A DNA stretch of 64,000 nt from Actinomycetota bacterium (GCA_030645495.1 JAUSLV010000018.1:62001-126000), one strand, 5' to 3'. Numbered from the stretch's first letter, positions 1 through 9,164 are shown. Notes: generated from the letters alone by a model not told the origin. Translations and numbers: made by a program.

Positions 1-745
1 CCCCGCCGCGGAAGTACTTCGGGCGGTAGATCTTGCCGAGGTCGCCTTCCCACCAGCCGTCGGGCCGTTCGCGGTCCACCTTCCACAGCCCGTTGGGGGT
101 GACCGAGTCGCCCTTCTCGATCTTCGTCGGGTCGTGCTGGTTCGGTGCTTCGTAGGGGTTCTCGCTGCCGGTGGACGTGTTGAACGTCCAGAGCGTCTTG
201 CCATCGACGACGATGAACAACAGTTGGCGTCCCTTGTCGACCTCGACGAGCGTGCCGGTGTCGGCGAAACCGTGCGCGCGCTCGACGACGTTGTTCAGCC
301 GTTCGGCCGTGGCCTCGTCGACCTTGCCGCTGGTGGTGAGCCAGTGGTACTTCTGGAAGGCCATCACCGCCTGGGTGGTGGCGAAGCCGTAATCGCCATC
401 GCTGGTTCCGGTCCAGAACCCGAGCTGGGTGAGCCGATCCTGCAACACGGCCGCCGCCGGGCCATCGGTCTTGCCGATCGGTGCGACGGCGATGAACGCC
501 GACCCGACGATCTCCACGTTCGGTGCCAGCGTGGTGGTGGGCTCGCCGATGGTGGTGGGCGCCTCGGTGGTGGGCACCTGCTCGGTGGTCGTGGGGGCAG
601 CCTCGGTGGTGGAGGTGACCTCCTCGGTGGTGGAGGTGGCGTCGCTGCCAGGGGCGGAACCGGACACCGTGGCAGCGCACGACGCGAGCGCGCCGAGCAC
701 GAGGGGGGCGACCAGGATGAGAGTGGGGGTGCGGCGATACGTCAT
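1..745 (-). CDS. L,D-transpeptidase-like lipoprotein with peptidoglycan-binding domain (partial)
   Basis: The gene runs off the left edge, so only the first 248 codons are visible. An N-terminal hydrophobic segment ends in a lipobox (LASC, Cys23), which points to an exported lipoprotein. A Thr/Glu/Pro-rich linker follows to about residue 70. Next comes a peptidoglycan-binding type 1 repeat (residues ~75-150, with LQDRLTQLGFWTG and TTQAVMAFQ). The start of a YkuD-type L,D-transpeptidase domain follows (VDKGRQLLFIVVDGKTLWTF). The catalytic His/Cys motif lies beyond the window, so activity cannot be judged. Proteins of this build cross-link or anchor to peptidoglycan outside the membrane. Confidence 0.85.
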   Translation of the reverse strand, partial: MTYRRTPTLILVAPLVLGALASCAATVSGSAPGSDATSTTEEVTSTTEAAPTTTEQVPTTEAPTTIGEPTTTLAPNVEIVGSAFIAVAPIGKTDGPAAAVLQDRLTQLGFWTGTSDGDYGFATTQAVMAFQKYHWLTTSGKVDEATAERLNNVVERAHGFADTGTLVEVDKGRQLLFIVVDGKTLWTFNTSTGSENPYEAPNQHDPTKIEKGDSVTPNGLWKVDRERPDGWWEGDLGKIYRPKYFRGG

Positions 746-798
746 GGTGTGGGGGGTGTGGCACGAGCCACAGCGGCCAAGAGTACTGAACCTTGCGC

Positions 799-1386
799 TC
801 AGAATGTTGGCAGCTCGAACCACACCACCAGGCCGTACTTCACGCCGCTGCGCAAGTGGGTCGCCTGGTGCGGGTGCGTGACCAGCGACGGGAACACGAC
901 GAGATCGCCGACACCCGTCGCCGCGTTGTCAATGCCTTGGCGGGGAAACTCGAGCACCGCCCCCTCGTAGGCCTCGTTGAGCTTCATCGAAGCCGACACC
1001 TGGGCCACGTCGTGGTGCATCCGCAGGTTCTCCTGCACACCCATCTCGTACTTGATCACGAACACGTCGCGCAGGCCGTGGTAGTCGATGTACGGCCACA
1101 CCGTGCGCAGCTGCGGCCAGATGCGAACCCCCAGATCGATCTCCACCGCCTCGAACAGCTTCGGGCTGATGCCGGCGAGCGAGATCTCGTGCCCAGGCAC
1201 CGGATCGTGCGGTTGCAGCTCGAACGCGCCGACGGCCTCGGCGGCGCGGATCACCGTGGCGCAGAATTCGGGCGTCCAGAAGGGCACCGAGTACACCTCC
1301 GGCCCCAGCTCGGTCAGCCCGCGGCGATCATCGAACGCGCCCTGGTAGCCGAAGATCTGCTGCAGGTCGTCGTAGTGCTGAGCCAT
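799..1386 (-). CDS. 2-oxoglutarate/Fe(II)-dependent oxygenase, prolyl/lysyl hydroxylase-like
   Basis: A 195-residue protein with the signature of the P4H/PLOD-type 2OG-Fe(II) oxygenases. His124-x-Asp126 (in RMHHDVAQVS) and a distal His near residue 173 would bind iron. A basic residue (Lys183 in SGVKYGL) sits where 2-oxoglutarate is normally held. The C-terminal half, about residues 105-190, carries the double-stranded beta-helix pattern. The substrate cannot be deduced; eukaryotic relatives hydroxylate collagen lysines. It lies 13 bases downstream of gluQ on the same strand, so the two may be co-transcribed. Confidence 0.75.
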   Translation of the reverse strand: MAQHYDDLQQIFGYQGAFDDRRGLTELGPEVYSVPFWTPEFCATVIRAAEAVGAFELQPHDPVPGHEISLAGISPKLFEAVEIDLGVRIWPQLRTVWPYIDYHGLRDVFVIKYEMGVQENLRMHHDVAQVSASMKLNEAYEGAVLEFPRQGIDNAATGVGDLVVFPSLVTHPHQATHLRSGVKYGLVVWFELPTF

Positions 1387-1399
1387 GCACCCGATCGTG

Positions 1400-2308
1400 T
1401 CAGAGATCGGTGGCCGCGAGCCACCACGGCTGGCGCGGCACCGACGCCAGGCGGAAGCGGGCCAGCAGGTTCGGCAGCGTCACCACCTCGGCACGGTCGC
1501 ACAGTTCGAGGCTGGCACCCAGCCGTGCCAGCACCTGCTGCGCAGTCACGCCACGGGCGGCGAGGTCGGCGAGCGTGACGGCGCCGTGCCGCTTCGCCAG
1601 CCGTGTGCCGTCGGGGGCCAACACCAACGGCACGTGCGCGTAGGCAGGGTGAGGCAGTTCCAGCAGCTGCTGCAGCAGAAGCTGCCGTGGCGTGCTGGAC
1701 AGCAGATCGTCGCCGCGCACCACGTGCGTGACACCCTGTGCGGCGTCGTCCACCACGACGGCCAAGTTGTAGGCGGGTACGCCATCGTTGCGTTGCAGCA
1801 CCACGTCGTCCACCGTGCCCTCGACGCGGCCGGCCAGCAGGTCGTGCACCTCGAAGCGCTCGCCGTTCGTGAGCAGCCGCAGCGCGGGCCGGCGCCCCTG
1901 GGCGAGGTGTGCCTCGCGTTGAGCTGCGGTCAGCCGTCGGCAGACGCCCGGGTAGGCGCCCTCGGGCAAGTCGCCGTGCGGCGCTTGGGCGGCCTCGCGG
2001 ATCTCGCGTCGCGAGCAGAAGCACTCGTAGACCCGGCCTGTGGCGCGCAGCACCTCGATCGCGTCGCGGTAGCGATCGAAGCGCTCGGACTGGCGCACGA
2101 CCGGCCCGTCGGAGCGCATGCCCAGCGACGCGAGCGATGCCAGCTGATCGGCCTCGTGCGCCGCCGATGAGGTGACCCGGTCGAGATCCTCCATGCGCAC
2201 CAGCCAGTCGCCACTGAGCGACTTCGCGTGCAGCCATGAGACCAGCGCGGTGCGTAGGTTGCCCAGGTGCAGGGCACCCGTCGGCGAGGGGGCGAAGCGG
2301 CCGCGCAT
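1400..2308 (-). CDS. gluQ: glutamyl-Q tRNA(Asp) synthetase
   Basis: A 302-residue protein matching the short, anticodon-domain-free paralogue of glutamyl-tRNA synthetase. It has the opening RFAPSPTGALHLGN with the HIGH-type motif. A zinc site follows, with Cys96-x-Cys98 and Tyr119-x3-Cys123 in the same spacing as in E. coli YadB. A KMSKS-like LAKRHGA is present late in the chain. Family members attach glutamate to the queuosine base of tRNA(Asp). The length is normal. The start codon follows a weak GATACT hexamer by seven bases, suggesting a leaderless start. Confidence 0.93.
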   Translation of the reverse strand: MRGRFAPSPTGALHLGNLRTALVSWLHAKSLSGDWLVRMEDLDRVTSSAAHEADQLASLASLGMRSDGPVVRQSERFDRYRDAIEVLRATGRVYECFCSRREIREAAQAPHGDLPEGAYPGVCRRLTAAQREAHLAQGRRPALRLLTNGERFEVHDLLAGRVEGTVDDVVLQRNDGVPAYNLAVVVDDAAQGVTHVVRGDDLLSSTPRQLLLQQLLELPHPAYAHVPLVLAPDGTRLAKRHGAVTLADLAARGVTAQQVLARLGASLELCDRAEVVTLPNLLARFRLASVPRQPWWLAATDL

Positions 2309-2430
2309 GGCCCCGAGTATCCCAGGGTCAAGAACCGCCTGCCACCTGCCGATGAACGAGTACGCACCGGGACTCGGTGGAGCATATGGGCCTGCTGACG
2401 GGTCGCAGAGCCTGGAGAGGGGGATCGACG

Positions 2431-4467
2431 ATGGTGGGTGACGACGACCTGATCATCACCGAGGCTCCCTCCAGCTTCGTGCGCGAGCGGGCGCTGGCGA
2501 TGGTGGCCGCGAACCTCGCGCCGACGCCGTTCCTGGTGGTGCCCTTCACGCTGTTGGTCAGCTCGATGATGCGCAACCAGGTGTCGTCGGTGCGCCTCGG
2601 ATGGTGGCTGCTGGCCGCGGTGTTCGGCACCTCCATCACCCTGTTCGCGTTGTACCGCTACTACCGACTGTCCGATTCGAACTCCACCTCGATCGGCAAC
2701 CAGCTCTTGATCGGGCTGTCGCTCGCTTCCGTGGGTGCCACGTTCGGCATGGCGCCGTGGGTCGCGCAAGGCGCGCCGACAGAACTGACGTTGCTCTTCA
2801 CGCTGTTCCCCACCACCTCGGCTGCCGTCTTCTGCATCGTCACGGCCGGCCGCAGCGACCTGTTCCTCGCAGTGCTCGTGCCGCTCATCGGTTGGGCCTC
2901 GTGGTCACTGCTCACCTCGAGCGATGGCGGCCTGCACGGCCTCGGCCTGTTGTGCATCCTGTTCGGGGCGTCGCTCGTGGTGCTACACCACGTGCTCAGC
3001 ACCAACAGCATCGGCGGCATCAAGCTGCAATGGCGCAGCGACCAGTTGCTGCTCGAACTCGACCACGAACGCGGCGAGCTCACGGGTGCGAACGAGCAGT
3101 TGGCGGCGATCAACACACGGCTCGCCCACCAAGCCACTCACGATCCGCTCACCGGGCTGTACAACCGCCGCGGCACGCTCGAACTGCTGGACTCGGTGCT
3201 GTCCACCTGCGATCAGCAGCATCCCGTCGGACTGCTGTTCTGCGACCTCGACCGCTTCAAGGCCGTCAACGACGCGCTCGGTCACCGTGGTGGCGACCGG
3301 TTCATCAGCGTGATCGCCGAACGGTTGCAGCACAACATCGAGGCCAACTCCCTCGCCGGTCGCATGGGCGGCGACGAGTTCGTGGTGGTCATGCCCGGGC
3401 TCGACCTGGAAGCCACCAGCACGGTCGCCCGCCGACTCGTGACCATCCTGGCCCAGACGGTCTACGCCGAGGGGCGCGAGATGCCCTCGTCGGTGAGCAT
3501 CGGCGTCGCCGCCGCCCCGCTCCACGGTTCTGCCGCCAGCGAGCTGCTGCGCAACGCCAACGCCGCGCTCTACAAGGCCAAGGCCGGTGGCCGCAACCGA
3601 GTGGAGGTGTTCGACAGCGCGATGCACCAGGAGATGGTGAATCGCCTCGAAGGCGAGCAGGCGCTGCGGAGAGCGATCGACGACGGCGAGATCGTCGCCT
3701 TCTTCCAGCCCGAGATCGACGCCAGCAACGGCCAGGTCGTGGGTGCCGAACTGCTGGCCCGGTGGGTGCGCCGCGACGGTCACGTGGTGGCGGCCCACGA
3801 CTTCCTGGCGGTGGCCACCTCGGCCAGCCTGCTCGAGCGGATCACCGAGAAGGTGGTGATCAGTGCCCGCCCACACATCGTGCGACTGTCGATGTTGGGC
3901 CTGCCCGAGGGCTTCCGGTTCCGCATCAACATGGCGCCCGAGGCCACCGAACGCAACTGGCGCGAAGACCCCATCGACCGGATGCTGCACGGTGTCTCGC
4001 CCGAGCTGGTCACGATCGACGTGCTCGAGAGCGCTGTCGGCGGCGACCTGCCGTCGGCCGCGGCCAACCTCGCCTCGTTCCGGGCCCGTGGCGGCCGCGT
4101 GTGCCTCGACGACTTCGCTCACGGCGTGTCGTCGCTGAGCATGCTGCGCCGGTTGCCGCTCGACGAAGTGCGCATCGACCGGATGTCGATCGACACGATC
4201 ACAGCCCACCCGCACGACCGGGCCATCGTCCGGTCGATCATCGCCCTCGTGCGCGAGATCGGCTTCTCAGTCACCGCCGGTGGCGTGGAGACCGGGGCGC
4301 AGGCCGACTCGCTGATCGCCCTCGGCTGCGTGCGCCAGCAGGGCCACCTGTACGCCCCTGCGCTGCCGGCCGGCGAGTTCGAGGACTACCTCGTGTTGCG
4401 GATGGCCGAGCGGTACGCGAATCGGCTGGTGTCGCAACCGACGTGGCGCACCGACGAACTGGAATAG
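2431..4467 (+). CDS. membrane GGDEF protein with a degenerate EAL domain
   Basis: The start was chosen at ATG 2431 because a GGAGAGGGG ribosome-binding site precedes it; an upstream ATG at 2377 lacks one. About six hydrophobic segments fill residues 20-200. A GGDEF domain follows with an intact GGDEF motif at residues 313-317, so diguanylate cyclase activity is plausible. No RxxD inhibitory site precedes it. The C-terminal EAL domain looks inactive: EAL reads ELL (Glu440), the catalytic Lys of LKID is Arg581, and the Glu of AEGVE is Gly617. It may act as a c-di-GMP sensor or a regulatory module. Confidence 0.9.
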   Translation: MVGDDDLIITEAPSSFVRERALAMVAANLAPTPFLVVPFTLLVSSMMRNQVSSVRLGWWLLAAVFGTSITLFALYRYYRLSDSNSTSIGNQLLIGLSLASVGATFGMAPWVAQGAPTELTLLFTLFPTTSAAVFCIVTAGRSDLFLAVLVPLIGWASWSLLTSSDGGLHGLGLLCILFGASLVVLHHVLSTNSIGGIKLQWRSDQLLLELDHERGELTGANEQLAAINTRLAHQATHDPLTGLYNRRGTLELLDSVLSTCDQQHPVGLLFCDLDRFKAVNDALGHRGGDRFISVIAERLQHNIEANSLAGRMGGDEFVVVMPGLDLEATSTVARRLVTILAQTVYAEGREMPSSVSIGVAAAPLHGSAASELLRNANAALYKAKAGGRNRVEVFDSAMHQEMVNRLEGEQALRRAIDDGEIVAFFQPEIDASNGQVVGAELLARWVRRDGHVVAAHDFLAVATSASLLERITEKVVISARPHIVRLSMLGLPEGFRFRINMAPEATERNWREDPIDRMLHGVSPELVTIDVLESAVGGDLPSAAANLASFRARGGRVCLDDFAHGVSSLSMLRRLPLDEVRIDRMSIDTITAHPHDRAIVRSIIALVREIGFSVTAGGVETGAQADSLIALGCVRQQGHLYAPALPAGEFEDYLVLRMAERYANRLVSQPTWRTDELE

Positions 4468-4507
4468 GCTCCTGCCCGACAACGTCCTCGAAGGATAAGG
4501 GGTGGCG

Positions 4508-5761
4508 ATGTTCTGTCCGTCATGCGGCACGGCGATTCAGCCGGGCCAGAGATTCTGCACCGTCTGTGGTGTGGCCGTGGTCGACACCTCGGTGCACACC
4601 ACCACGACCGCCGTGCCCACAGTTCCGGGCACGCAGGGAACGCCGGCCGCCGGCAACCTGCTGCCGCCGCCCACGGTCGGCGCGCCGCCGGTGGTGCCGG
4701 CCACGTCGCCGACGGTGCCCGTCGCCGCCGTCACCTCCACACCCACGTTCGAGCCCACTGCCCTACTCAGCGTCGTCGAGCAGACGGCGCACACCAGGGT
4801 GCAGGGGGGCGATCGCTTCACGGCACCGTGGTCCGACGCTGCCCTGCTCGATGTCACCGGCGAACAGACCGTGCCCCCGGCCGGTGTGCAACCGTTCCGC
4901 CTCACCCCGCTCGTGGTGGTGTCGGCGATCGCGGCGGTGCTCGCGGTGGGCGCCGCGCTCACCGATGTCGCCACAGTGGAGATCACCGGCGACCTGGTCA
5001 CCAACGAGCACTGGGTGCTCAACGACTTCGCCTCCAACTACATGGTCGGCGCGATCATCGCTGCGCTGCTGCTGGCCGGCGGTGCGGCGTTGGGTGCCAC
5101 AGGTCGGCGCATCGGGTCGGGGATCGCCGGCGGCGCCGGCCTGGCCCTCGCGGGGATGATGTCGATGGTGATCGGCCAGGTCATCGGCATCTTCGACCAG
5201 TGGGAAGTGACCCTCTTGTCGGGCGGCGGGTCGTTCGAGCTCACCACCACGCAGGAGATCGGCTTCTGGCTGGCGGTGCTCGCGGCCGTGCTCGGCGTCG
5301 TGGCGTTCGTGCTCTCGCTGAAGGACTCGAAGCCCGACGGACAGCCACCGGTGCAACCGACCGTCGGCATCGTCGGTGCGATCGCCACCCTGTTGGTGGT
5401 GTTCGGTTCGCTGATCCCGATGAATGGTGCTGCGTTCGCCGACCAGTTCAGCAACGACTTCACGCCACCCGCCACCTTGCTGCTGCGCCTGCTCGTGCTC
5501 GTGCTGATCGGCGTGGGCGGCCTCACCGGGTTCCTGCTCAATCGTCGCTGGGGCCTCGGCTTGGCAATCGGAGCGATCAGCGTCGGCGTGTGGCAGTGGA
5601 TCACCGCGATCAGCGAGTCGGGTGACATCCCGGTTGGCATCGCCGGTGGCAGCTGGGGGGCCGACGACTTCTCCCCGCACCTCGTCACCACCGTGGGCGT
5701 GATCCTGATGGTGCTGGCCGTGGTGGCGGGGCTGCTCGTCGCCAACCAAGACAACGCATGA
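4508..5761 (+). CDS. zinc-ribbon membrane protein
   Basis: A 417-residue protein that opens with a double-CxxC zinc ribbon (CPSCGTAI, CTVCG). A long Pro/Thr/Val-rich linker reaches about residue 90, and a membrane domain of about eight hydrophobic segments follows from residue 130 to the end. GTG 4502 is an alternative in-frame start. Function is unknown. Its stop overlaps the start of the next small zinc-ribbon gene (ATGA), so the pair is probably translationally coupled. A third zinc-ribbon membrane protein lies at 11171-11914. Confidence 0.75.
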   Translation: MFCPSCGTAIQPGQRFCTVCGVAVVDTSVHTTTTAVPTVPGTQGTPAAGNLLPPPTVGAPPVVPATSPTVPVAAVTSTPTFEPTALLSVVEQTAHTRVQGGDRFTAPWSDAALLDVTGEQTVPPAGVQPFRLTPLVVVSAIAAVLAVGAALTDVATVEITGDLVTNEHWVLNDFASNYMVGAIIAALLLAGGAALGATGRRIGSGIAGGAGLALAGMMSMVIGQVIGIFDQWEVTLLSGGGSFELTTTQEIGFWLAVLAAVLGVVAFVLSLKDSKPDGQPPVQPTVGIVGAIATLLVVFGSLIPMNGAAFADQFSNDFTPPATLLLRLLVLVLIGVGGLTGFLLNRRWGLGLAIGAISVGVWQWITAISESGDIPVGIAGGSWGADDFSPHLVTTVGVILMVLAVVAGLLVANQDNA

Positions 5762-5979
5762 ACTACTGCGGCGCCTGCGGCGCACCCATTTCCGGAGACG
5801 GCACACGGTTCTGCGGCAGCTGCGGCGCGGCGCTCCAGCAGGGCAGTGCCACCGTGCCGGCATCGGCGCTGCTGCCTCCGCTGAAGGCCGCGAAGAAGAC
5901 CCACACCGGCGCGTTGGCGGTGGCGTTCGTGTCGGTGGCGCTGCTGGCCGGTGCGCTGACGGTGATGCTGCTGGGGTGA
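5758..5979 (+). CDS. small zinc-ribbon single-pass membrane protein
   Basis: A 73-residue protein with an N-terminal double-CxxC ribbon (CGACG, CGSCG). A short linker and one C-terminal transmembrane segment (residues ~50-72) follow. It overlaps the upstream zinc-ribbon gene by four bases in an ATGA arrangement, a clear sign of coupled translation. It looks like a minimal version of its neighbour. No function can be assigned. Its stop codon directly abuts the stop of the convergent PfkB kinase gene. Confidence 0.7.
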   Translation: MNYCGACGAPISGDGTRFCGSCGAALQQGSATVPASALLPPLKAAKKTHTGALAVAFVSVALLAGALTVMLLG

Positions 5980-6834
5980 CTACGCGAGGCCCGAGGCCCG
6001 GCGCACCGCGGCGGCTGCCACCTCGTGGCCGTTGCGCACGGCGGCGATCGCGTCGTCACCGCGGGCCAGCGCGATCAGCAGCCCGGCGGCGAACGCATCG
6101 CCCGCACCGGTCGTGTCGGTGACGCCGGCCACCACGATCGCGGGCACTTCCACGGTCGGCTCACCGGCGCGGTACACGATCGCCGGGTCGGCACCTTGCT
6201 TCACTACCACCATCGCGCCGCTCAGCTGCTCGGGGCGGAACCCTTCGCCCAGCACCTGCGCTTCCAGCTCGTTGGCCAACACCACCGTGGGCCGCAGGAA
6301 CCTGATCACCGACAGCGCCCGGGGCACTCCGAACCGTTCGAGCACCGCGGCCGACGACATGTCGATCGACACCGTCAGGCCCCGCCGCTTGGCCAGCGCG
6401 GCGAGCGTCATCGAGGTGCTGGCCAGCGGTTCGATCTCCAGCGAGTAGAACGGCACGTGCAGCGTGTGCAGGCCGGCCAACCACGCCGGGTCGGGGTCGC
6501 TGAGCTCGGTGGCGGTGGCCCGATCGGCCAGCATGGTGCGCTCGCCGTTCACGTCGAGCAGCACGATGATCGTGCCCGTACGCCCCTCGCGGCGCACCAC
6601 CACGTCGGCGCCGATCGCGGTGAGTTGCTCGGTGAGCCATTGGCCCACACCGTCGCCGCCCACCTGGCCGATGAACCGCGCCGGCGCGCCGGCGCGCACA
6701 GCGGCCTCCACCACGTTGGCTGCGCTGCCGCCGCGACGGCGCAGCACCGTGGCCTGGGTGTCGCTGGCGTGGTTCACCTGCTCGTGCAAGCGCACCACCA
6801 CGTCTTCCAGCAGGTCTCCCACCGCGCCCAACAT
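5980..6834 (-). CDS. PfkB-family carbohydrate kinase (ribokinase-like)
   Basis: A 284-residue ribokinase-fold kinase. It has the N-terminal GGSAANVVEAAVRAG segment for sugar contact and the C-terminal DTTGAGDAFAAGLL signature, whose Asp is the catalytic base. Family members phosphorylate sugars or nucleosides with ATP; the substrate is not determinable here. ATG 6834 is preferred because TATCGT sits seven bases upstream (leaderless). GTG 6843, three codons earlier, overlaps that hexamer. The gene is divergent from the YqeY gene across a long inverted repeat. Confidence 0.88.
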   Translation of the reverse strand: MLGAVGDLLEDVVVRLHEQVNHASDTQATVLRRRGGSAANVVEAAVRAGAPARFIGQVGGDGVGQWLTEQLTAIGADVVVRREGRTGTIIVLLDVNGERTMLADRATATELSDPDPAWLAGLHTLHVPFYSLEIEPLASTSMTLAALAKRRGLTVSIDMSSAAVLERFGVPRALSVIRFLRPTVVLANELEAQVLGEGFRPEQLSGAMVVVKQGADPAIVYRAGEPTVEVPAIVVAGVTDTTGAGDAFAAGLLIALARGDDAIAAVRNGHEVAAAAVRRASGLA

Positions 6835-6856
6835 CCCGCTCACGATACGCCCGGTT

Positions 6857-6930
6857 TCTGGGGCTGGATTGTCCCACGATGCGTTCTGTATCCGGTTCCG
6901 TTCCGGAAACCGGGACGATCCAGCCCCAGA
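6857..6930. repeat. long imperfect inverted repeat in a divergent promoter region
   Basis: Two 19-base arms (6857-6875 and 6912-6930) are reverse complements with one mismatch, around a 36-base centre. The centre contains a smaller palindrome (TTCCGGAA, 6901-6908). A further pair, CCGGTTTC at 6851-6858 and GAAACCGG at 6906-6913, nests across the same region. It lies between the PfkB and YqeY genes, upstream of both starts, so it is not a simple terminator. Confidence 0.7.
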
Positions 6931-6938
6931 TCGCGCCG

Positions 6939-6944
6939 TACCCT
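6939..6944 (+). promoter_or_regulatory. -10 hexamer TACCCT, leaderless start of the YqeY gene
   Basis: TACCCT ends six bases before ATG 6951, which places transcription start at or next to the start codon. No ribosome-binding site is otherwise needed to explain the start. Confidence 0.6.
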
Positions 6945-6950
6945 GGGGGG

Positions 6951-7418
6951 ATGACCGAGTCGATCAAGCCCCAACTGCAGCGTGCGCTCACCGTGGCGAT
7001 GAAGGCGCGCGACGAACTCGCGCTCTCCGCGCTGCGCCAGGCGCTGTCGGCGATCTCCGTGGCCGAGACGGCCGGCGACGAGGTGGCCGTGCTCAGCGAC
7101 GAGCAAGTGGTGGCGATCCTCGCCGTGGAAGTGCGCAAGCACCACGAGACTGCCGACGCGTTCGCCACGGCCGGCCGCCCCGAGAAGGTGGAGCGCGCCC
7201 GCGCCGAGGCCGCGGTGCTCGAGGGTTACCTGCCGGCGGCGCTCAGCGACGACGACCTGGCGCGCATCATCGGCGAAGAGATCGCGACCGCGGCAGCCGC
7301 GGGTGCAGAGGGCATGAAGGCGATGGGCAAGGTGGTCAGCGCCGTTCGCGCCAAGGCCGGCCCCACCGCCGACGGCGCCAAGATCGCGGCGATGGTGAAA
7401 GCCGCCCTCGCCGGCTGA
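6951..7418 (+). CDS. GatB/YqeY domain-containing protein
   Basis: A 155-residue YqeY-type protein: a helical domain with MKARDELALSALRQALSAI near the start and a C-terminal part resembling the tRNA-contacting tail of GatB (MKAMGKVVSAVRAKAGPTADG). The family is thought to contribute to tRNA amidation or quality control, but its job is not settled. The start follows a TACCCT hexamer by six bases. Length is typical of free-standing YqeY proteins (about 150 residues). Confidence 0.88.
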   Translation: MTESIKPQLQRALTVAMKARDELALSALRQALSAISVAETAGDEVAVLSDEQVVAILAVEVRKHHETADAFATAGRPEKVERARAEAAVLEGYLPAALSDDDLARIIGEEIATAAAAGAEGMKAMGKVVSAVRAKAGPTADGAKIAAMVKAALAG

Positions 7419-7475
7419 CAGCGCCCGAGTCCATCCACATTGCGTTCCTCACGTGGGCGTGCTGGACTCGCAGCC

Positions 7476-7811
7476 GTGACCGATGGCGAACCACAGCTCG
7501 ACCCTGCGCAGCAGAAGGCGATCGAGCGGATCCAGATCATCGGGGTGTTCCTCCTTATCGGACTCACCGTCACCCTGACCGTGCTCTATAACAGTCACCT
7601 CATCGGAGTGTGGCCCGGGCTGACTATTGCCCTGCTAGGACCGCTCAGCATCATCACCGTCGCCACGCTCGCCGCCAGCCGAGTAGAGCGGACGACGTTC
7701 GTTGCAGTGGCTCGGCGGGGGATCCAGGCGGCGCGAACGGATCTCAGGTCACAGCCTGCTCGGCTCCGACGCCGGGCCTCCGCGATCTTCAGCCGAGACC
7801 GCCTGCGCTGA
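7476..7811 (+). CDS. small two-pass membrane protein, hypothetical
   Basis: A 111-residue open frame starting at GTG 7476, with two hydrophobic segments (residues ~22-40 and ~48-68). A strongly basic C-terminus, rich in Arg, follows. Third-position G+C is lower than in neighbouring genes. That could mean a recent arrival, or that the frame is not a real gene. No family was recognised. It lies between the YqeY gene and the convergent acyl-CoA dehydrogenase. Confidence 0.45.
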   Translation: MTDGEPQLDPAQQKAIERIQIIGVFLLIGLTVTLTVLYNSHLIGVWPGLTIALLGPLSIITVATLAASRVERTTFVAVARRGIQAARTDLRSQPARLRRRASAIFSRDRLR

Positions 7812-7828
7812 CCCGCGGCGACCGCAAC

Positions 7829-9094
7829 TCAGTTGCCAAAGTCCCAGCCTTCGCCCTTCGCGTAGCGGCCGAGCACGTTCTTGGCGATGAGGATCTTGTG
7901 CACCTCATCGGGGCCGTCGGCGATGCGCAGCGTGCGCGCGCCCTGGTACATGCCGAACAGGGGCAGGTCGTTGGACACGCCGGCCGCACCCCAGATCTGG
8001 ATCGCCCGGTCCACCACCCGTGTGTACGCCGACGGCACGTACACCTTGATCGCCGAGATGTCGGTGCGGGCGGCCGCGAGGCCCTGATCGATCTTCTCGG
8101 CGGCGTGGATCGTGAACAGTCGCGCGGTCTGGATGTCGATGTAGCTGTCGGCGATCGCGCCCTGGGTGAACTGCTGGTCGGCCAACAGGCCGCCGTGCAC
8201 CTGGCGGGTAGCGGCGCGGTGCACCATCAAGTCGAATGCCCGCCACATCTGGCCGATGCAGTTCATGCAGTGGTAGATGCGCCCGGCGCCCAAGCGATCC
8301 TGCGCAGCCTGGTGGCCGTCGCCCACGCGGCCGAGGGCGTTGGCCACCGGCACGCGGGCATCCTCGTACTTCACCTCGCAGTGATCGGTGCTGCGCTTGC
8401 CCCACACGCCGATGCCGCGCACGATGTTGACGCCCTTGGTGGCGGTGGGCACGATGATCTGCACCATCGGCCCGGTCTTGCGGTCGCCGCCCGGCTCCAT
8501 CGCGCTCTTGTCGACCACGCGACACATGACGATGAAGAAGTCGGCCTCGATGCCGTTGCTGGTGAACCACTTGTGGCCGTTGATCACATAGTGGTCGCCA
8601 TCCAGCACGGCGGTGGTGTCGATCGCTCGCGGGTCGCTGCCCGGGTTGTGCGGCTCGGTCATCGAGAAGCCGCTCTCCATCGTGCCCTCGATGGTGGGCA
8701 GCAGCCAATCCTGCTTCTGCTGCTCGGTGCCGTACTTCACCAGGATCTTCTGGTTGCCCGAGTTGGGCGCCACCACGCCGAACAGCTTGGCGGCGCCGAT
8801 CGCGTACGACAGCACCTCGTTCATGTAGGCGTGGGCCATGAAGTCGAGGCCCATGCCGCCGTATTCGGTGGGCAGGTGCGGCGCCCACAGCCCGGCCTTC
8901 TTCACCTTCTCCTGGATGGAGGCGCGCAGCTCGAGCACTTCGGCACGTTCGGTGACGGTCTCGTCGTGGCGACGGGCCGCCCACAACGTGCCCTCGTTGG
9001 GGAGCACGTCGTCGTTGATGATCTCCGCCGTGCGCATCCGGATGTCGTTGATCCGGTCGTCGAGCGTGGGCACCGGCTTGCAGTTCATGGCCAT
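7829..9094 (-). CDS. acyl-CoA dehydrogenase (ACAD10/11-like)
   Basis: A 421-residue flavoenzyme-type acyl-CoA dehydrogenase. The family FAD/substrate signature is present (SGFSMTEPHNPGSDP), as is the INGHKWFTSNG strand. The C-terminal region IWGAAGVSNDLPLF...ADGPDEVHKILIAKNVLG matches the ACAD10/11 branch, where the usual YEGT catalytic-base segment reads ADGPDE. It would oxidise an acyl-CoA to the enoyl-CoA and pass electrons to ETF. Start was taken at ATG 9094; ATG 9088 is equally possible. Confidence 0.9.
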   Translation of the reverse strand: MAMNCKPVPTLDDRINDIRMRTAEIINDDVLPNEGTLWAARRHDETVTERAEVLELRASIQEKVKKAGLWAPHLPTEYGGMGLDFMAHAYMNEVLSYAIGAAKLFGVVAPNSGNQKILVKYGTEQQKQDWLLPTIEGTMESGFSMTEPHNPGSDPRAIDTTAVLDGDHYVINGHKWFTSNGIEADFFIVMCRVVDKSAMEPGGDRKTGPMVQIIVPTATKGVNIVRGIGVWGKRSTDHCEVKYEDARVPVANALGRVGDGHQAAQDRLGAGRIYHCMNCIGQMWRAFDLMVHRAATRQVHGGLLADQQFTQGAIADSYIDIQTARLFTIHAAEKIDQGLAAARTDISAIKVYVPSAYTRVVDRAIQIWGAAGVSNDLPLFGMYQGARTLRIADGPDEVHKILIAKNVLGRYAKGEGWDFGN

Positions 9095-9164
9095 GGGTCT
9101 GCACCGTATTCCGTGGGTGATCGCCAATCGGACTCGAAGCGGCCACGGTGGCACGCCGGTCGGC

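Noticed and set aside
2601-5159. A long plus-strand frame overlapping the GGDEF/EAL gene
   Set aside because: It is an Arg/Pro-rich shadow of the true frame, with no motifs and no start signal.
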